Positions 1 through 12,407 are shown, counted from the stretch's first letter. The stretch: 64,000 nt of DNA from Telopea speciosissima (GCF_018873765.1 NC_057917.1:58524464-58588463); one strand, 5' to 3'. Notes: generated by a model from the letters alone, not told the origin. Made by a program: numbers and translations.

Positions 1-774
1 CGGTTACCCATCCAAGCATAGAGCGATTCTGCTCTTGGGTATTGTTATCTCGTCAGTGTACAGATAACGAAAAACCCCCTTCACAGCCGTTATTCTGTCT
101 GTATACAGATAACGAAAATCTCTTATATAGTCGTTACTCTGCCCAAAGTCTGAGTGACAAAACTCATCTCGTATAGCGTCATTCTGTCCGACAAGAGAGA
201 GACAAGCCGATTGTCGGTCTCCACCTGAGCCGTGGGACATCACATATTTTGCCCTCGGTGCGCTTTTATTTATTTCTTGCATTTCTAGACAGGTATCTAT
301 TTCTTTTCCTCTCATTATTTTTGGCATAATGTAGACAATTAAAGTAACTCGTTTTAGTGTACATAGTAAATGATTTTTCTTTCTTTGTCATGATTAGTGT
401 ATCATAACTTAGCCTTACATGTTAGTATAAGATATATTATTAAGGGAGAATATTCAAAAATCAGCATCTAGTAGAAAGACCGGTTTATCCGGACAAGGTG
501 GGTGCCTAACACCTTCCCACCCTCGTAATCTGACTACTTATCCTGAATCTCTTACCAGATCATATGGAATCACGTAGCCCTTTCCGCTAATCCCGGATGG
601 AGCTACACCCATTGGGTCCTAGGTCCTTACCCTAGGTGGCGACTCCATTTCTTTATAAAGTATGATCCCAATCCCCATGATGATATATCGGAATGATACG
701 CCGTTATTCATCGAAGCCAATCTTTGTTGCCATAAGACTAAGGAACCCTCGTCCCGAGAACCACGGTACTTACA
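1..774 (+). repeat. 5' LTR, 3' part only
   Basis: This matches 11635-12407 with scattered, mostly transition differences (about 95% identical by eye) and ends in TTACA directly before the primer-binding site. The promoter-bearing first half of the LTR lies outside the window. Confidence 0.88.
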
Positions 775-775
775 T

Positions 776-794
776 TGGCGACTCCGGTGGGGAC
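776..794 (+). other. Primer-binding site (tRNA-Arg type)
   Basis: TGGCGACTCCGGTGGGGAC begins one base after the LTR end. Sites of this form, complementary to the 3' end of tRNA-Arg, are known from Ogre elements. It marks the start of minus-strand DNA synthesis and fixes the element on the + strand. Confidence 0.8.
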
Positions 795-2045
795 ATGTCA
801 AGCTTTCAACACTAGATGCTCTCGTTAAATGCAAGAATATTCTCCCTTATGTATTGTTTGTATGATAACATGTTTGGTTAACCCTTTTGTTTGTATTAAC
901 TGCATCATGCATAGTGCTCGAAGTGAAATCAAACGACGAGGGTACTCCCTGTCGTACCTCTACCCCCGGGGAGGTGAGGTACGTCATACTAAATACTCTA
1001 AGATCGGATGATAGCCGCTTCCTGTACCACTTTTGTTTACACACGCACTGCATGGGAACACTCTTATCCCCGTAGTTAGTCATTGGACCCCATGAGTAGT
1101 CATGGATAATTCGCGGCGAAGCTACAGCCTTTGATATTTACTGTACGAGTTTAGAATCACCAGCGAGGGTATTCACTAGTGTGTTGTGGGATGCTTTAGC
1201 CATTCAAAAAAGGCACTAGCATGATTACTCTGAGATTGAGTGACCTACTCTCTAGGTATATTAAAAGAACCACGTACCCGCAATTTGCAACCACGAGCGA
1301 TAGGTATATCGGTTCTGTCAAGGGCGATCTTTTTCTGTCCTATCAAGCCTACCCCTTACATGCATCATGTAGGAAAATAGACCATATATGATTAGGGTGC
1401 GACACAAACTAATCCTTGTTAGCTATAAGAAGGACCGAGTTTAAGGTCGCTTGATGATTAATCTGGCCTCAATACGAGATGCCACCCAAAGTAAGAAATT
1501 CCATAGTCCCGCGATAGTCCCTCGAAGAAAGATGGGAGCCCACTCCTGTATGATGGATTCCAACATGTCCCTCGAAAATGGGGCACCTCGTATTGATTCA
1601 AGATATAATCATCAGGAACCTGAAACTCGGCTTTCTTCTTTGTTTGTTTATTTTTCTTTTTTAAGAAATGTTTGGGCGATGATGGCATTTGAAGTATGGT
1701 CTGAGAGAACTTCTACAATATCAGAAGCTCCAAGGACAACTTCGATTACTTGAGCCAAATAAAATACAAAAAAAAATGATAAAAATAAAATACCAAAAAA
1801 AAATGTTTAAAATAAAAAAAATATTTTACATACTCAAGTAAATTCCTTGTGACCTGAAATAATTCTCTCTGACTTATGTAAAGCACAATTCACATCAAAA
1901 GACTTCCTGTTACCCGCGTGAGCCCGTTATGACAATAGGCTAACCCAAATTGGTCCAATCCAATCCAGAGGCGTTCAGGACTTCCCCTTCTCCACCCAAC
2001 ATCGTGAGGCTGAGTTCGATCAGGCTTTTCCCGGATAGAATCACC
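795..2045 (+). other. Untranslated leader of the Ogre-like element
   Basis: About 1.25 kb lies between the primer site and the gag start. Short open frames occur on both strands but none resembles a known protein. An A/T-rich patch lies at 1757-1830. I see no coding signal. Confidence 0.5.
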
Positions 2046-3209
2046 ATGGATTCGTTAGGCAGTGATCCACCCGAAGTACGGTTAGGTCGACAAATGGACC
2101 AATTACAGGCTGAGGTGGCAGAGATGAAGCAATTTATGGTGCAAATCTTGCAAACAGTACGAGACATGTCCCAAGGAGGTACAATACCTACTTTCAGGGA
2201 GCCCGAGCATACTCAGCCTATGACTCGCAGAGTAGTCTCGACAGTGCCTAGGGTACCCACCGGGATTATGATGGAGGAAGAAGATGCCGTGATCAATGTA
2301 ACTCAGGAGTATCCCGAGACTGAAAGGGAGCGTATGATGAGGGAGAAAGTTAAAAAGCTTGAAATTGCTGTCAAGGACACAGTTCACGAGGAGCCTGAAG
2401 ATAACTTGGTGTTCTTCCCTGAAGGAAAGATACCCGAAGACTTCAAATGGAAATTGGATAAATTTGATGGTTCAGGTGATCCTAAAGCTCACCTTAAAAT
2501 CTTTGCTACGGTGGTTAAATCTTGGGGCCTCACGAAAAATCAAATGGGGCAGACTTTTCTGTACTTGCTTGCTAGACCTGCTTTGCAATGGTTGACACAG
2601 TTAGATCAGGCATAGACTTAGACTTGGTCAACGGTGGTGAGAGCCTTTACAAAGCAGTACTCATACAACACTGAAGTGGATGTCACACGAAGAGAGTTGG
2701 AGACACTAAGGCAAGGCCCTACTGAAGGGTTCTACAATTTCATTATGAGGTTTAGAGAGAAGGCCGTAAAGATGTGGAATCGCCCAACAGAAGCAGAACA
2801 GGTGGAGATGATCCTGGAGAATCTGTACGGAGAATATCATGATTGCCTTTACTACCAACACCTCAAGACTTTTGAAGAGCTAATGGCCGTAGGGAAACGT
2901 ATTAAAGAAAAATTGCTCAAAAAGGCATATGGCCAGTATAGCCACACAATGCAATATCAGAGCCAAAATTCGGAAGCAAATATGGCAAATTCAAGACAAC
3001 GTGAGTTCACCGATTTGGGTGTGGCTAGGTCTCTTGCATATGCTGAATTGAAGAAACTGGGACTCCTGGGCACAGTTCCTCCGCGACCGGTTAGGGATCC
3101 TCCACCATTTTAGTATAATCCAGATCAATACTGTGACTATCACACCCAAGAGGGGCACCCCACTGATGAATGCATTGCACTCGGGCATGCTATCCAAGAC
3201 CTGCTATAA
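2046..3209 (+). pseudogene. gag: gag of the Ogre-like element, decayed
   Basis: Gag builds the virus-like particle and packages element RNA. I place the start at 2046, an ATG in a good plant context (CACCATGG). The frame then runs with stops near 2613, 2622, 3111 and 3207, all in one frame, so this is decay by point mutation without frameshift. An N-terminal coiled-coil-like stretch (about residues 12-45) is followed by the retrotransposon-gag region (FDGSGDPKAHL near 2464, then ELETLRQGPTEGFYNFIMRF near 2695). A C-x2-H-x4-H-x4-C zinc knuckle (3131-3172, CDYHTQEGHPTDEC) is characteristic of Tat-lineage gag. With several stops it is unlikely to make full-length protein. Confidence 0.85.
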
Positions 3210-4247
3210 GCAGGAAAATTCAAGCTAGGGGTAAAACAACAGTCTGTTAATCAGACAATCAATGCCCTCGAAGAAGATTTAGAAGGGTTTGATCCCACCT
3301 CCTTGATCCAAGCTTTGCCGGTTCCTTCAGAAGAGGTAGTGACAGGTCAAAAGTCTCCATCAATGATGTTCGCCCAGGATGTTCATGAATCCTCTCTTTC
3401 TTCAACAACTGATATGACAAAGCTGAATGGGTTTGAAGGCCATAAAGAGACCAAGGAAAAAGAGGTTTTGGCAGGATTACAGTATTGGATTGACCTTTTA
3501 CCTTTCCATCTCCAAGAACAGATCATGCATCAGGTCTTACAATCAAGGAGTGAAGATTGCCTGGATTTGTTTCATGAAATTACTCTCCTCAACCGTGGGA
3601 ATGATGACCTCCGAGGAATTCCTGTCCATCCAGATTATCCTTTCTTCAATATCTTCGGGATAAGAGACCTCTACCAGTTGTCTACTGAAGCCCTTTGTTT
3701 CCTTTTGTACCTTTGCGAAAGGTACGTGGTAGCATTCAACTTTCGTGTTCCAGAATTGTTGACCTATTTGAGCCAGGACGAATTGCACCCAGAATTTGTT
3801 CCTCCTCGGTCAAACACAATGAAATTTCTTCTTCGGCTTCAGACACAAACTCAATGGCTCGGGCAATTATTCAGTTGTGCAAAATGGAATGTCCTCTATA
3901 CCCTTCATAACCCTTATTAGATACAGGAGTCGCGAGAAGGACCAAATGCGAATCTGATCATGCGTCAACCTCACTGCACCTTTCATTTTGGTACAGCATT
4001 CAATTAGGTGGATTTCTTTAATAGAGGATACAGAAAAGATGATTGGGAGAAGATAAGGTTTCATTTATGTGAGGTTAACAGAGTCCCTAAGGAGCAGATT
4101 CCTCCAAGTTTATGGGAAAATCCTTTTGATGCTACCACCAGTTTTAAAAGGGAATACTTCTTTTACATTGCCAGCCTGCAAAATGGTAGAATCGTCGAAG
4201 AAAGTTCTCCGTATTCATCCAATGGAACAGGGGCAAACATTGATTGA
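3210..4247 (+). pseudogene. Unrecognised reading frame continuing from gag
   Basis: After the zinc knuckle the same frame stays largely open for another kilobase. The longest open run is 3303-3920 (205 codons), then 4008-4247, with only a few stops between. In a region of neutral decay this suggests former coding. The translation does not look like protease, reverse transcriptase or integrase. Features include LPFHLQEQIMHQVLQ, a region rich in aromatic and leucine residues (about 3640-3800), and FFNRGYRKDDWEKIRFHL near 4010. I do not recognise the family. It could be an extended gag C-terminus, an element-specific accessory protein or captured host sequence. Confidence 0.4.
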
Positions 4248-5020
4248 GGACATCACTGTCGCCCGAAGGCGTTAAACTACGGTCATTCAGTTGACGAGCA
4301 TTAGTCTTGCTGACTAAAAATAGTTCCAGCACCCGGCTCTGGTTAGAGGGGCACTTTTTTAGTACAAACTGCACAGTCCCATGACAAAGCAGTGACAGTA
4401 CTTCACTCTTGTGTAGACAGGATCGCACTGAAGACATCATCGGGTCTGCATCCCTTAGTTCTTTAGGTCTTTTCATTAAGTCAAACTTCCTTCTATAAAC
4501 TCATCCACCATGTATTTTCCATTAGCCATCAATGAATATGTTCTCTCGTCCATCTACTCGTTCGCTTTCTTTTCTCTTTCATCCAAATAATAGTTTGTGA
4601 TGATCTCATGATTGCTAGTTTTAAAAAATAATAATAATAATAATAATAATTTACTACCCTTCTTTCCAATGTCAAAGTCTTGATGGTTAAAGATCTGGAG
4701 CTTTCCATACATCTGATCCCCTTCCAACGAGTCGGAAGCCTGGATGAAGATTTCATCTCATAAAGCCTGTTAAGGGAGGCCCCCTTTGGCCGCTAGTCAT
4801 CTCAAATAAACCCTGAGACAATAAAATCCGGTAGTCCCCCAGTTGTGCCTTAGCCGTTCCCTTTAAAAAAAAAAAAAAAAAACTCACTTTAGCCACCCAC
4901 ACCTCATTATCCATATATCCTCTTGCTCATCAAAATGTCCCATTAGCTTCTAGGGTCTAACCGGAAGAGGTCTCTCGGTAAAGTAAGATGTCACAAGGGC
5001 AATACGTTTCCGAAGGATTT

Positions 5021-5051
<31 letters not shown>

Positions 5052-7290
5052 GAAAAAGAAAAAGAAGAGTAGCTCCGTCTCCGTAATCAAAATTGGGCCA
5101 ATCTCAAAAAGAAAAAAAAAAAAGGAGAGTCAAAAAAAAAAAAAAAAAAGAGTTCAAAGAAAAAAAAAAGAGAAAAAAAAATGACAATCAAAAGAAAAAG
5201 AGAGAAAAAAAATGAGAGTTCAAAGAAAAAAAAAAAAAAAAAAAAGAGAAGAGCGGATACATTGGCTCAAGGCATTGCAAATAATTGGGGGCACTTAGAC
5301 CATGGGGCAAAAATAGCGCCTTTTCCTTCAGAGACTATTTTCAAAATTATTAGGGTTAAAATTACCAAAGTCTTCAAATTGAGACACGAGAGGGATTGTT
5401 AAACTTCTTGATTACATTATTAATAAAGAAGAAATTCCCCAACAAGTTCAGTTACCAGAATCTTGGTAAAGTTTTGGGAGTAGAAGTATCGAGTCATGGT
5501 TAGTCCCTAGGGGCACATTTAAGCCTTTACCATCCTTTGGAACCCAGTCCTAAGCCCCATTACAACCTAGTAAAGCCCTCACGAGCCAAATGGTGATGAG
5601 ACTCTCGTCCATAGCTTCGAGCTCACCCGGCTATGATGGAACTTAATCATCAAGGTTTTGACATTAAGGCATCTTTGTCCTGAACTACGTTCGACCTGAT
5701 CTCTATTTGGGGTACGTAGGCAACTTGATGAAGTAATAATCAAGTTTGGTCCTCCCACATGTACAGTTTTCCATTCGTCCATGTACAACTTTTCATTTTT
5801 GCTCACTTGCATCATATCTATCATATTTCTACTTTTTCCCCTTTTCCACTAGTATCCCTCTCTCTTTGATGCGATCCGATGATGTGAAGAAAAAGAAGCA
5901 CGTCTACCAAGATCATGAAGATTTCTGAAGAGATGATTAGGGGATTAAATGCCAGCAGCATTGTACTCACCCTCTCAACCAGTAAGACGAGCAGAAGAAT
6001 TAACTTGTCACTGAGGCAACATCTATTCAAGATAAGAAGGACAAAGGAGCATAAGGAAAAATGATTTGTTTCCTTGGGGCAATCCACCAGGCAAGAGCAT
6101 GTGAAATTAAAGGGGCATGTTGTCCATGAGGATCGACTCCCAATCATGAAGAGTCTCAGCCTAAAAGACAAAATGACCGTACAAGCAGAGAAGGATGATA
6201 CTGTCTGGGATAAACTGTCATGACTCTCCATGAAGGGAGGGAAGAATGACCTATCCACCCATCTTGTTCATACACATTCTCTCAATTTACCCCTTTGACT
6301 CGCTTTGTCAAAAATTCACCCCACACCTGTTCGATGTTGGATAAGCGATGTTTGACAAGTCTACGTGTGTAACGGGATGAGAATAATATGTCTATGTGGA
6401 ATTGTGCATTACTAGGTCAGAATGAAAATAACCATAAGTTTTCAAAATAAATTTCTCTCACAAATAAGATTGTTTCTAAAAAAAATAAAAAAAAATAAAA
6501 AGGGGGGGGTTTGAGTAAATCTCAGATTTCTCTGCCAAAATATATTTTTTGGTAACGTATAATTGTATACTAAGCTTTTGTGAAGGACAAGTGTTGTGCA
6601 ACACAAAAATGGAGAATATCTGGTAAGTGTCTATGGTTGTATGTGATTACTTTTCACTTGCTTGTATTTATGTCATAAACATTTGAATAGAATTGATTAC
6701 TTGCATAGGGTTGTGTTTTCCTTTTTGCATGACATAATTTGCATTAGGACTGTGATTCCCTTTGCATGAAAAAAAAAAAAAGAAAAGAAAAGAAAAAAGA
6801 TTACTTGCATAAGATTGTTTTTTGTTGCATTTTGGATCATAATGCAAACTACCTGAGTTTTAGTGATAGACTTCTTTGCCATTGTCATCATGGATCCGTG
6901 TGCATAAGATTGCCTTTTCCTTTAAGCATTCCAATAATCCGATCATGACAGCACTCATGTGCTATCCTATTTTCATCATCATAATGCCCATGCACTACTT
7001 GACATCTAATGGTATACATTTTGGATTGCTTTTCCATTTTCATCATGGCTACACATGCATAGGATTGCATTTTCCTGACCAATGTCTTGATCATATGCCA
7101 TCTGAATTTTCATTTCCGTTGCACTCGCATGCAACCTACTCAGCCAATCATGGCAGAATTCATATACAGTCTGGGCTCTGATCATTTAGTTCCATTGGAC
7201 CCTCATACTTCCTACACTCACGTGCAGTTGGACTATCTGATCACTGTTGAATTCATGTACAACTCGATCTCCAATGATTTGGCCCCATGT
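4248..7290 (+). other. Non-coding interior with A/G-rich blocks
   Basis: A simple (AAT)n run lies at 4627-4651. From about 4862 to 5275 the + strand is dominated by long A tracts and GA-rich purine runs, which give spurious lysine-rich frames. 5580-6300 and 6560-7290 hold short open frames with no recognisable product. A second purine tract with a G run is at 6478-6510. No coding motif seen. Confidence 0.6.
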
Positions 7291-7299
7291 ACATTTTGA

Positions 7300-8800
7300 C
7301 CAAGTCCTTAACCACTTCTGCACTCATGTGCATTTGGTTTTTTGGATCACTGTTAGTTTGATCTTTTGATTATACCAGATTCACGTATGGTTCCGCACTC
7401 TCGTGCAATTTGATCCTATTGATCCCTGCTATAATCGTGTATAGTTCGATTACCATTTGAATCTTCTGGTCCCAGCTGTACTCGTGTACAAATTGATTGA
7501 ACCTTTGACCTTATTGAACCCTGCTATGCTTGTGTATAGCCTGATCATTCATTGATTTTTTCGATCCCACTATACTCACGTATAGTTTGATCACTCTGTG
7601 ACCTTTCTGATCCTTGCTATGTTCGTGTATAGTTTGATCATCTCATTAACCTTTCGATCTCTGTTGTACTCGTGCATGAATTGATCCATCATTTGATCCT
7701 TCTCGTACTCGCGTACAAGTTAATTGTTGAACTTTCTGACCTTCACTCTACTTGAATGTATAGTTCGATCATACCATGAATCTTCAGTCTCTAGCGTACT
7801 CGTGTGCAAATTGACCCATCATTCGATCCTCATCATACTCGTGCACAAGATTGATCCAGTATCCGATCCCCCTTTGCACTCATGTGCAAGTTAATCATTG
7901 ACATTTCTAATCCTCGCTATACTCACATATAGTTCAATCATCCCATAAATCTTCGGTCTCATTGTACTCACGTACAAGATTGATCCATTATATGATCCTC
8001 CTTGTACTTGTGTACAAATTAATCGTTCAACTTTTTGATCCTCACTATACTCGCGTGTAGTTCGAACATCTCATGAATCTTCAGTCTCTATTGTACTCGT
8101 GTGCAAATTGACCCATCATTTGATCCTCATTGTACTCATGTACAAGATTGATCCATTATCTGATCCTCTTTGTACTAAGGTACAAATTAATCATTGAACT
8201 TTCTGATCCTCCCTATACTCGCGTGTAGTTCAATTAATCTATAAATCTTTCGGTCTCCATTGTACTCGAGTACAGATTGACCCATCATCCTGATCCTCTT
8301 TGTACTCGTGTACAAGATTGATCCATTATCTGATTTTCCTTGTACTCGTGTACAAGTTAATCAGTAATATTTTTTATCTTCACTATACTTGTGTGTAGTT
8401 CGATCATCCAGTGAATCTTTGGTCTCCATTGTACTCATGTACAGATTGACCCATCATCTTGATCCTCTTTGTACTCGTGTACAAGATTGATCCATTATCC
8501 GATTTTCCTTGTACTCGTGTACAAGTTAGTCATTAACATTTTTTATCTTAACTATATTCGTGTGTAGTTCGATCATCCCGTGAATCTTTGGTCTCCATTG
8601 TACTAGTGTACAGATTGATCCATCATTTGATCCTCATTGTACTCGTGTACAAGATTGATCCATTATCTGATCCTCCTTGTACTCATGTACAAATTAGTCA
8701 TTGAACTTTCTGATCCTCTCTATACTCGAGTGTAGTTCGATCATCCCATGAATCTTTCGGGCTCCATTGTACTCATGTACAAATCAATCCTTTTTAGTCT
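7300..8800 (+). repeat. Tandem repeats built on a TGTAC-N4-GTACA palindrome
   Basis: A short imperfect palindrome (consensus TGTACTCGTGTACA) recurs every 40-45 bases, spaced by TTGATC/TGATCC words. In the later part the small repeats form a higher-order unit of about 165-170 bases. The phrase GGTCTCCATTGTACT recurs near 8256, 8422 and 8593, with variants near 8085 and 8760. The earlier part (7300-7750) is more degenerate. No protein is implied. Confidence 0.8.
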
Positions 8801-9345
8801 AAACCCATGGACAATTTATCATCCAAATCATTATTTTATCTGGCCACTACCGGACTCATGTATGGTTTGATCGTCGTGATCTCTTGACCACTTCTGCACT
8901 TGCGCATAATTTTGTCATCCAACCATTGTCAAAACTCGTGAATGGCTCATTCCCCAGCATGCATTTCAGATGAGACCCGTCTCTCACTGAAACCATATCT
9001 TTCCCTCGGAACGACTAGAGTGTGTCGTTCCACAGGTCAGCCGGATCTGCTATAAGTACGTCATACCGTTGTCTCAGATTGATTGAAGAGTGGTTTTTCA
9101 CATGCCATCATCGACAGAATGATGTCTATACCATGCGAGCACCTTCTCTGTGACACAACACTTCTTCGGCATCAGAAGGGTCTTACCTTGTAAAACAAAG
9201 AAAAAAACAAAAACGTAAAAGAAAAATATTTTCAAGAGAGGCCCTAAAAAGGGGAAAAACCCTAAATGTTGAGGAAAAGTCCTCATACATAAACTCCAAT
9301 CATCTATCATGAATCATACTAACTCTTGTTTAAGATGTTAGCGTC

Positions 9346-10405
9346 AAGATCAATCGAGTCCTCTTGCTCTCAATCAAGATCAATCGAGTCCTCTTGCTCT
9401 CAATCAAGATCAATCGAGTCCTCTTGCTCCCAACCAAGATCAATCAAGTCCTCTTGCTTTTAAGATCAAATGAATTCTTTCAAGATCAATCAATCAAGTC
9501 CTCCTAGCTGAGAACAATCGAGTCCTCTTGCTCTCAATCAAGATCAATCAAGTCCTCTTGCTCTTAATCAAGATCAGTCGAGTCCTCTTGCTCTCAATCA
9601 AGATCAATCGACTCATCTTGCTCCCAATCAAGATCAATCGAGTCCTCTTGCTCTCAATCAAGATCAATCGAGTCCTCTTGCTCTCAATCAAGATCAGTCG
9701 AGTCCTCTTGCTCCCAATCAAGATCAATCGAGTCCTCTTGCTCTCAATCGAGTCCTCTTGCTCCCAACCAAGATCAATCGAGTCCTCTTGCTCTCAATCA
9801 AGATCAATCGAGTCATCTTGCTCCCAATCAAGATCAATCGAGTCCTCTTGCTCCCAATCAAGATCAATCGAGTCCTCTTGTTCTCAATCAAGATCAGTCG
9901 AGTCCTCTTGCTCCCAATCAAGATCAATCAAGTCCTCTTGCTCCCAATCAAGATCAATCGAGTCCTCTTGCTCTCAATCAAGATTAGTCGAGTCCTCTTG
10001 CTCCCAATCAAGATCAATCGAGTCCTCTTGCTCCCAACCAAGATCAATTGAGTCCTCTTGCTCCCAATCAAGATCAATCGAGTCCTCTTGCTCCCAATCA
10101 AGATCAATCGAGTCCTCTTGCTCCCAACCAAGACCAATCAAGTCCTCTTGCTCTCAATCAAGATTAGTCGAGTCCTCTTGCTCCCAATCAAGATCAATCG
10201 AGTCCTCTTGCTCCCAACCAAGATCAATTGAGTCCTCTTGCTCCCAATCAAGATCAATCGAGTCCTCTTGGTCCCAATCAAGATCAATCGAGTCATCTTG
10301 CTCCCAATCAAGATCAATCGAGTCCTCTTGCTCCCAACCAAGATCAATCGAGTCCTCTCAATCAAGATCAGTCGAGTCCTCTTGCTCCCAATCAAGATCA
10401 ATCGG
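9346..10405 (+). repeat. 30-bp minisatellite, about 34 copies
   Basis: The unit is AATCAAGATCAATCGAGTCC followed by TCTTGCTCCC, repeated almost without indels to about 10405. Main variation is TCCC/TCTC at the unit end and CAATCG/CAGTCG. Because 30 is a multiple of three, long open frames exist in several frames on both strands, but they are by-products of the period. A few units are truncated (near 9456-9510, 9745 and 10355). Confidence 0.95.
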
Positions 10406-10455
10406 TTTATCAAAAGATTTCATCGTGTTTAACCGCCTGTTTGGCAACTCTGGTC

Positions 10456-10745
10456 GAGTGGTGCCTTATCTAGATCTTAGGTCGAACGGTGCCTTATCAC
10501 CCTCAAATTTGATCTTTGGGCCGAGTGGTGCTTTATCTAGATCTTCGATTGAGTGGTGTCTTATCACCCTCAAAATTCTATCCCTAGTGGAGCCCCTCAT
10601 ATTTGATATTTTGGGCCGAGTGGTGCCTTATTTAAATCTTTGGTCAAGCGGTGCCTTATCACCCTCAAATTTGATCTTTGGGCTGAGTGGTGCCTTACCT
10701 AGATCTTCGATCGAGCGGTGCCTTATCACCCTCGAAATTTGATTG
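10456..10745 (+). repeat. 67-bp tandem repeat, four imperfect copies
   Basis: GAGTGGTGCCTTAT starts units at about 10456, 10523, 10618 and 10685. Spacing is 67 bases except where about 28 bases are inserted before the third. Each unit also contains CGGTGCCTTATCACCCTC, so there is an internal half-repeat. Confidence 0.75.
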
Positions 10746-10940
10746 AGCAATGCTCACAAGATAGAGATTTGGTTTTTTCGAGTTTTTCTTTTGAGAATTA
10801 TCGAAAGATTTCATTGTGATTAACCATCTGTTTTTAGCAACTCTGTCGCCTTTGAGCAAAGCGTCAGCAGTACATGCTCTTGGTGACAAAATTAGTTGGT
10901 CTTTTGTCTTTACCCTTCGGCTGTTGGCACAGGCCTCGGC

Positions 10941-10955
10941 CAAAGAGGGGCAAAC
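10941..10955 (+). other. Polypurine tract before 3' LTR
   Basis: CAAAGAGGGGCAAAC lies directly before the LTR start TGTAGACACC. This is the expected position and composition for the plus-strand primer. Confidence 0.75.
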
Positions 10956-12407
10956 TGTAGACACCGAATTTTGTCACCCCCCGACGATGATGACAACAGG
11001 ACACGGACAGACATCGGTATCTCTCTCAAGAAGGACTCTTGTCCCTACATCTAAACCGAATCACCCTAACATCCCTAAAATGACTTATAAGACCCTTTTA
11101 CCAAATGCTGAAGGAGGTACTGCTCACCTTCTCCCGCCACGACGGTCCCGCTAGGCGATTAGCGGGCCGTGGGGGTCTAGGGGGCAGTCAGCCCCCCTGT
11201 GGGGGGTGGAGCCCCCTGATAAAAAATTTTCTGAAGAGTCAGAAGGGAGCCAAAAACCCAAAAAAAAGGAAAAATGGCACTGCGCCCCCACGGCGCCGTG
11301 GACTCCTTCCCACGGCACTGTGGGGATGTGTACCAGATTTCCACGACGCCACGAGGGGGTGTGACATCAGCCTGCTGACGTCACCCACGGCACCATGGAA
11401 AAGTCCCCCACGGCGCATTGGACATCTCCACGACGCCGTGGAGGACTTATCTAGCCAGGAGAGAGAGGGGACCCCTCCCTATAAATAGGATAGTCCCCCT
11501 ACCCCAAAGGACAAGCTTTTCTCGAGTAAGGAGACCCTCCAGAGCTTGTTTTGCCCCATTTTCACCCTCTTTTCCTCCGTCTTTCCCTCTTGAGTATGTG
11601 AGTGAGTGGAGTTCTTCGACTTGGGTAGATCTTTCGGTTACCCATCCAAGCATAGAGCGATTCTGCTCTTGGGTATTGTTATCTCGTCAGTGTACGGATA
11701 ACGAAAAACCCCCTTCACAGCCGTTATTCTGTCTGTATACAGATAACGAAAATCTCTTATATAGTCGTTACTTGCCCAAAGTCTAAGTGACAAAACTCAT
11801 CTCGTATAGCGTCATTCTGTCCGACAAGAGAGAGACAAGCCGATCGTTCGTCTCCACCTGAGCCGTGGGACATCACATATTTTGCCCTCGATGCGCTTTC
11901 ATTTATTTCTTGCATTTCTAGACAGGTATCTGTTTCTTTTCCTCTCATTATTTTTTGCATAATGTAGACAATTAAAGTAACTCGTTTTAGTGTGCATAGT
12001 AAATGATTTTTCTTTCTTTGTCATGATTAGTGCATCATTACTTAGCCTTACATGTTAGTATAAGATATATTATTAAGGGAGAATATTCGAAAACCAGCAT
12101 CTAGTAGGAAGACCGATTTATCCGGGCGAGGTGGGTGCCTAACACCTTCCCACCCTCGTAACCTGACTACTTATCCTAAATCTCTGACCAGATCATATGG
12201 AATCACGTAGCCCTTTCTGCTAACCCCGGATGGGGCTACACCCATTGGGTCCTAGGCCCTAACCCTAGGTGGCGACTCCATTTCTTTATAAAGCATGATC
12301 CCAATCCCCATGATGATATATCGGAATGATACGCCGTTATTCATCAAAGCCAATCTTTGTCGCCATAAGGCTGAGGAACCCTCGTCCCGAGGACCACGGT
12401 ACTTACA
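10956..12407 (+). repeat. 3' LTR, complete (1452 bp)
   Basis: It begins TGTAGACACC and ends GGTACTTACA. A TATA box (TATAAATA, 11480-11487) sits about 525 bases in. The part before it is unusually GC-rich (11130-11460), with repeated CACGGCGC/CGACGCCGTGG words that can pair with each other. The two other family members in the window differ: the copy at 13838-14933 lacks this GC-rich part and the copy at 61388-62731 keeps a diverged form of it. Confidence 0.9.

Larger units (their letters stand above)
1..12407 (+). mobile_element. Ogre/Tat-type non-autonomous LTR retrotransposon (5' end outside window)
   Basis: The first 774 bases repeat at 11635-12407, so these are the two LTRs of one element. 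A primer-binding site follows the left LTR and a purine tract precedes the right one. The internal part (775-10955) keeps a decayed gag but shows no protease, reverse transcriptase, RNase H or integrase motifs on either strand. It is instead filled with A/G-rich sequence and tandem repeats. LTR ends (TGTAGACACC...TTACA) and the TGGCGACTCC primer site are those of plant Ogre/Tat elements. Lack of pol makes it a gag-only, trans-mobilised type. The target duplication cannot be tested because the left end lies before the window. Confidence 0.85.

Noticed and set aside
5181-5402. Lysine-rich small protein (KKKKKKRRAD)
   Set aside because: Comes from A/G-rich simple sequence in the retrotransposon interior.
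9346-10405. CRISPR-like array (regular 30-bp units)
   Set aside because: There are no unique spacers: the unit repeats directly in tandem, and the context is a plant retrotransposon.
9528-10742. 404-codon open frame on the + strand, serine/glutamine-rich repeats (SSCSQSRSIE)
   Set aside because: It is the translation of a 30-bp minisatellite whose period is a multiple of three. Comparable open frames exist in other frames and on the - strand, and no non-repeat protein part is attached.
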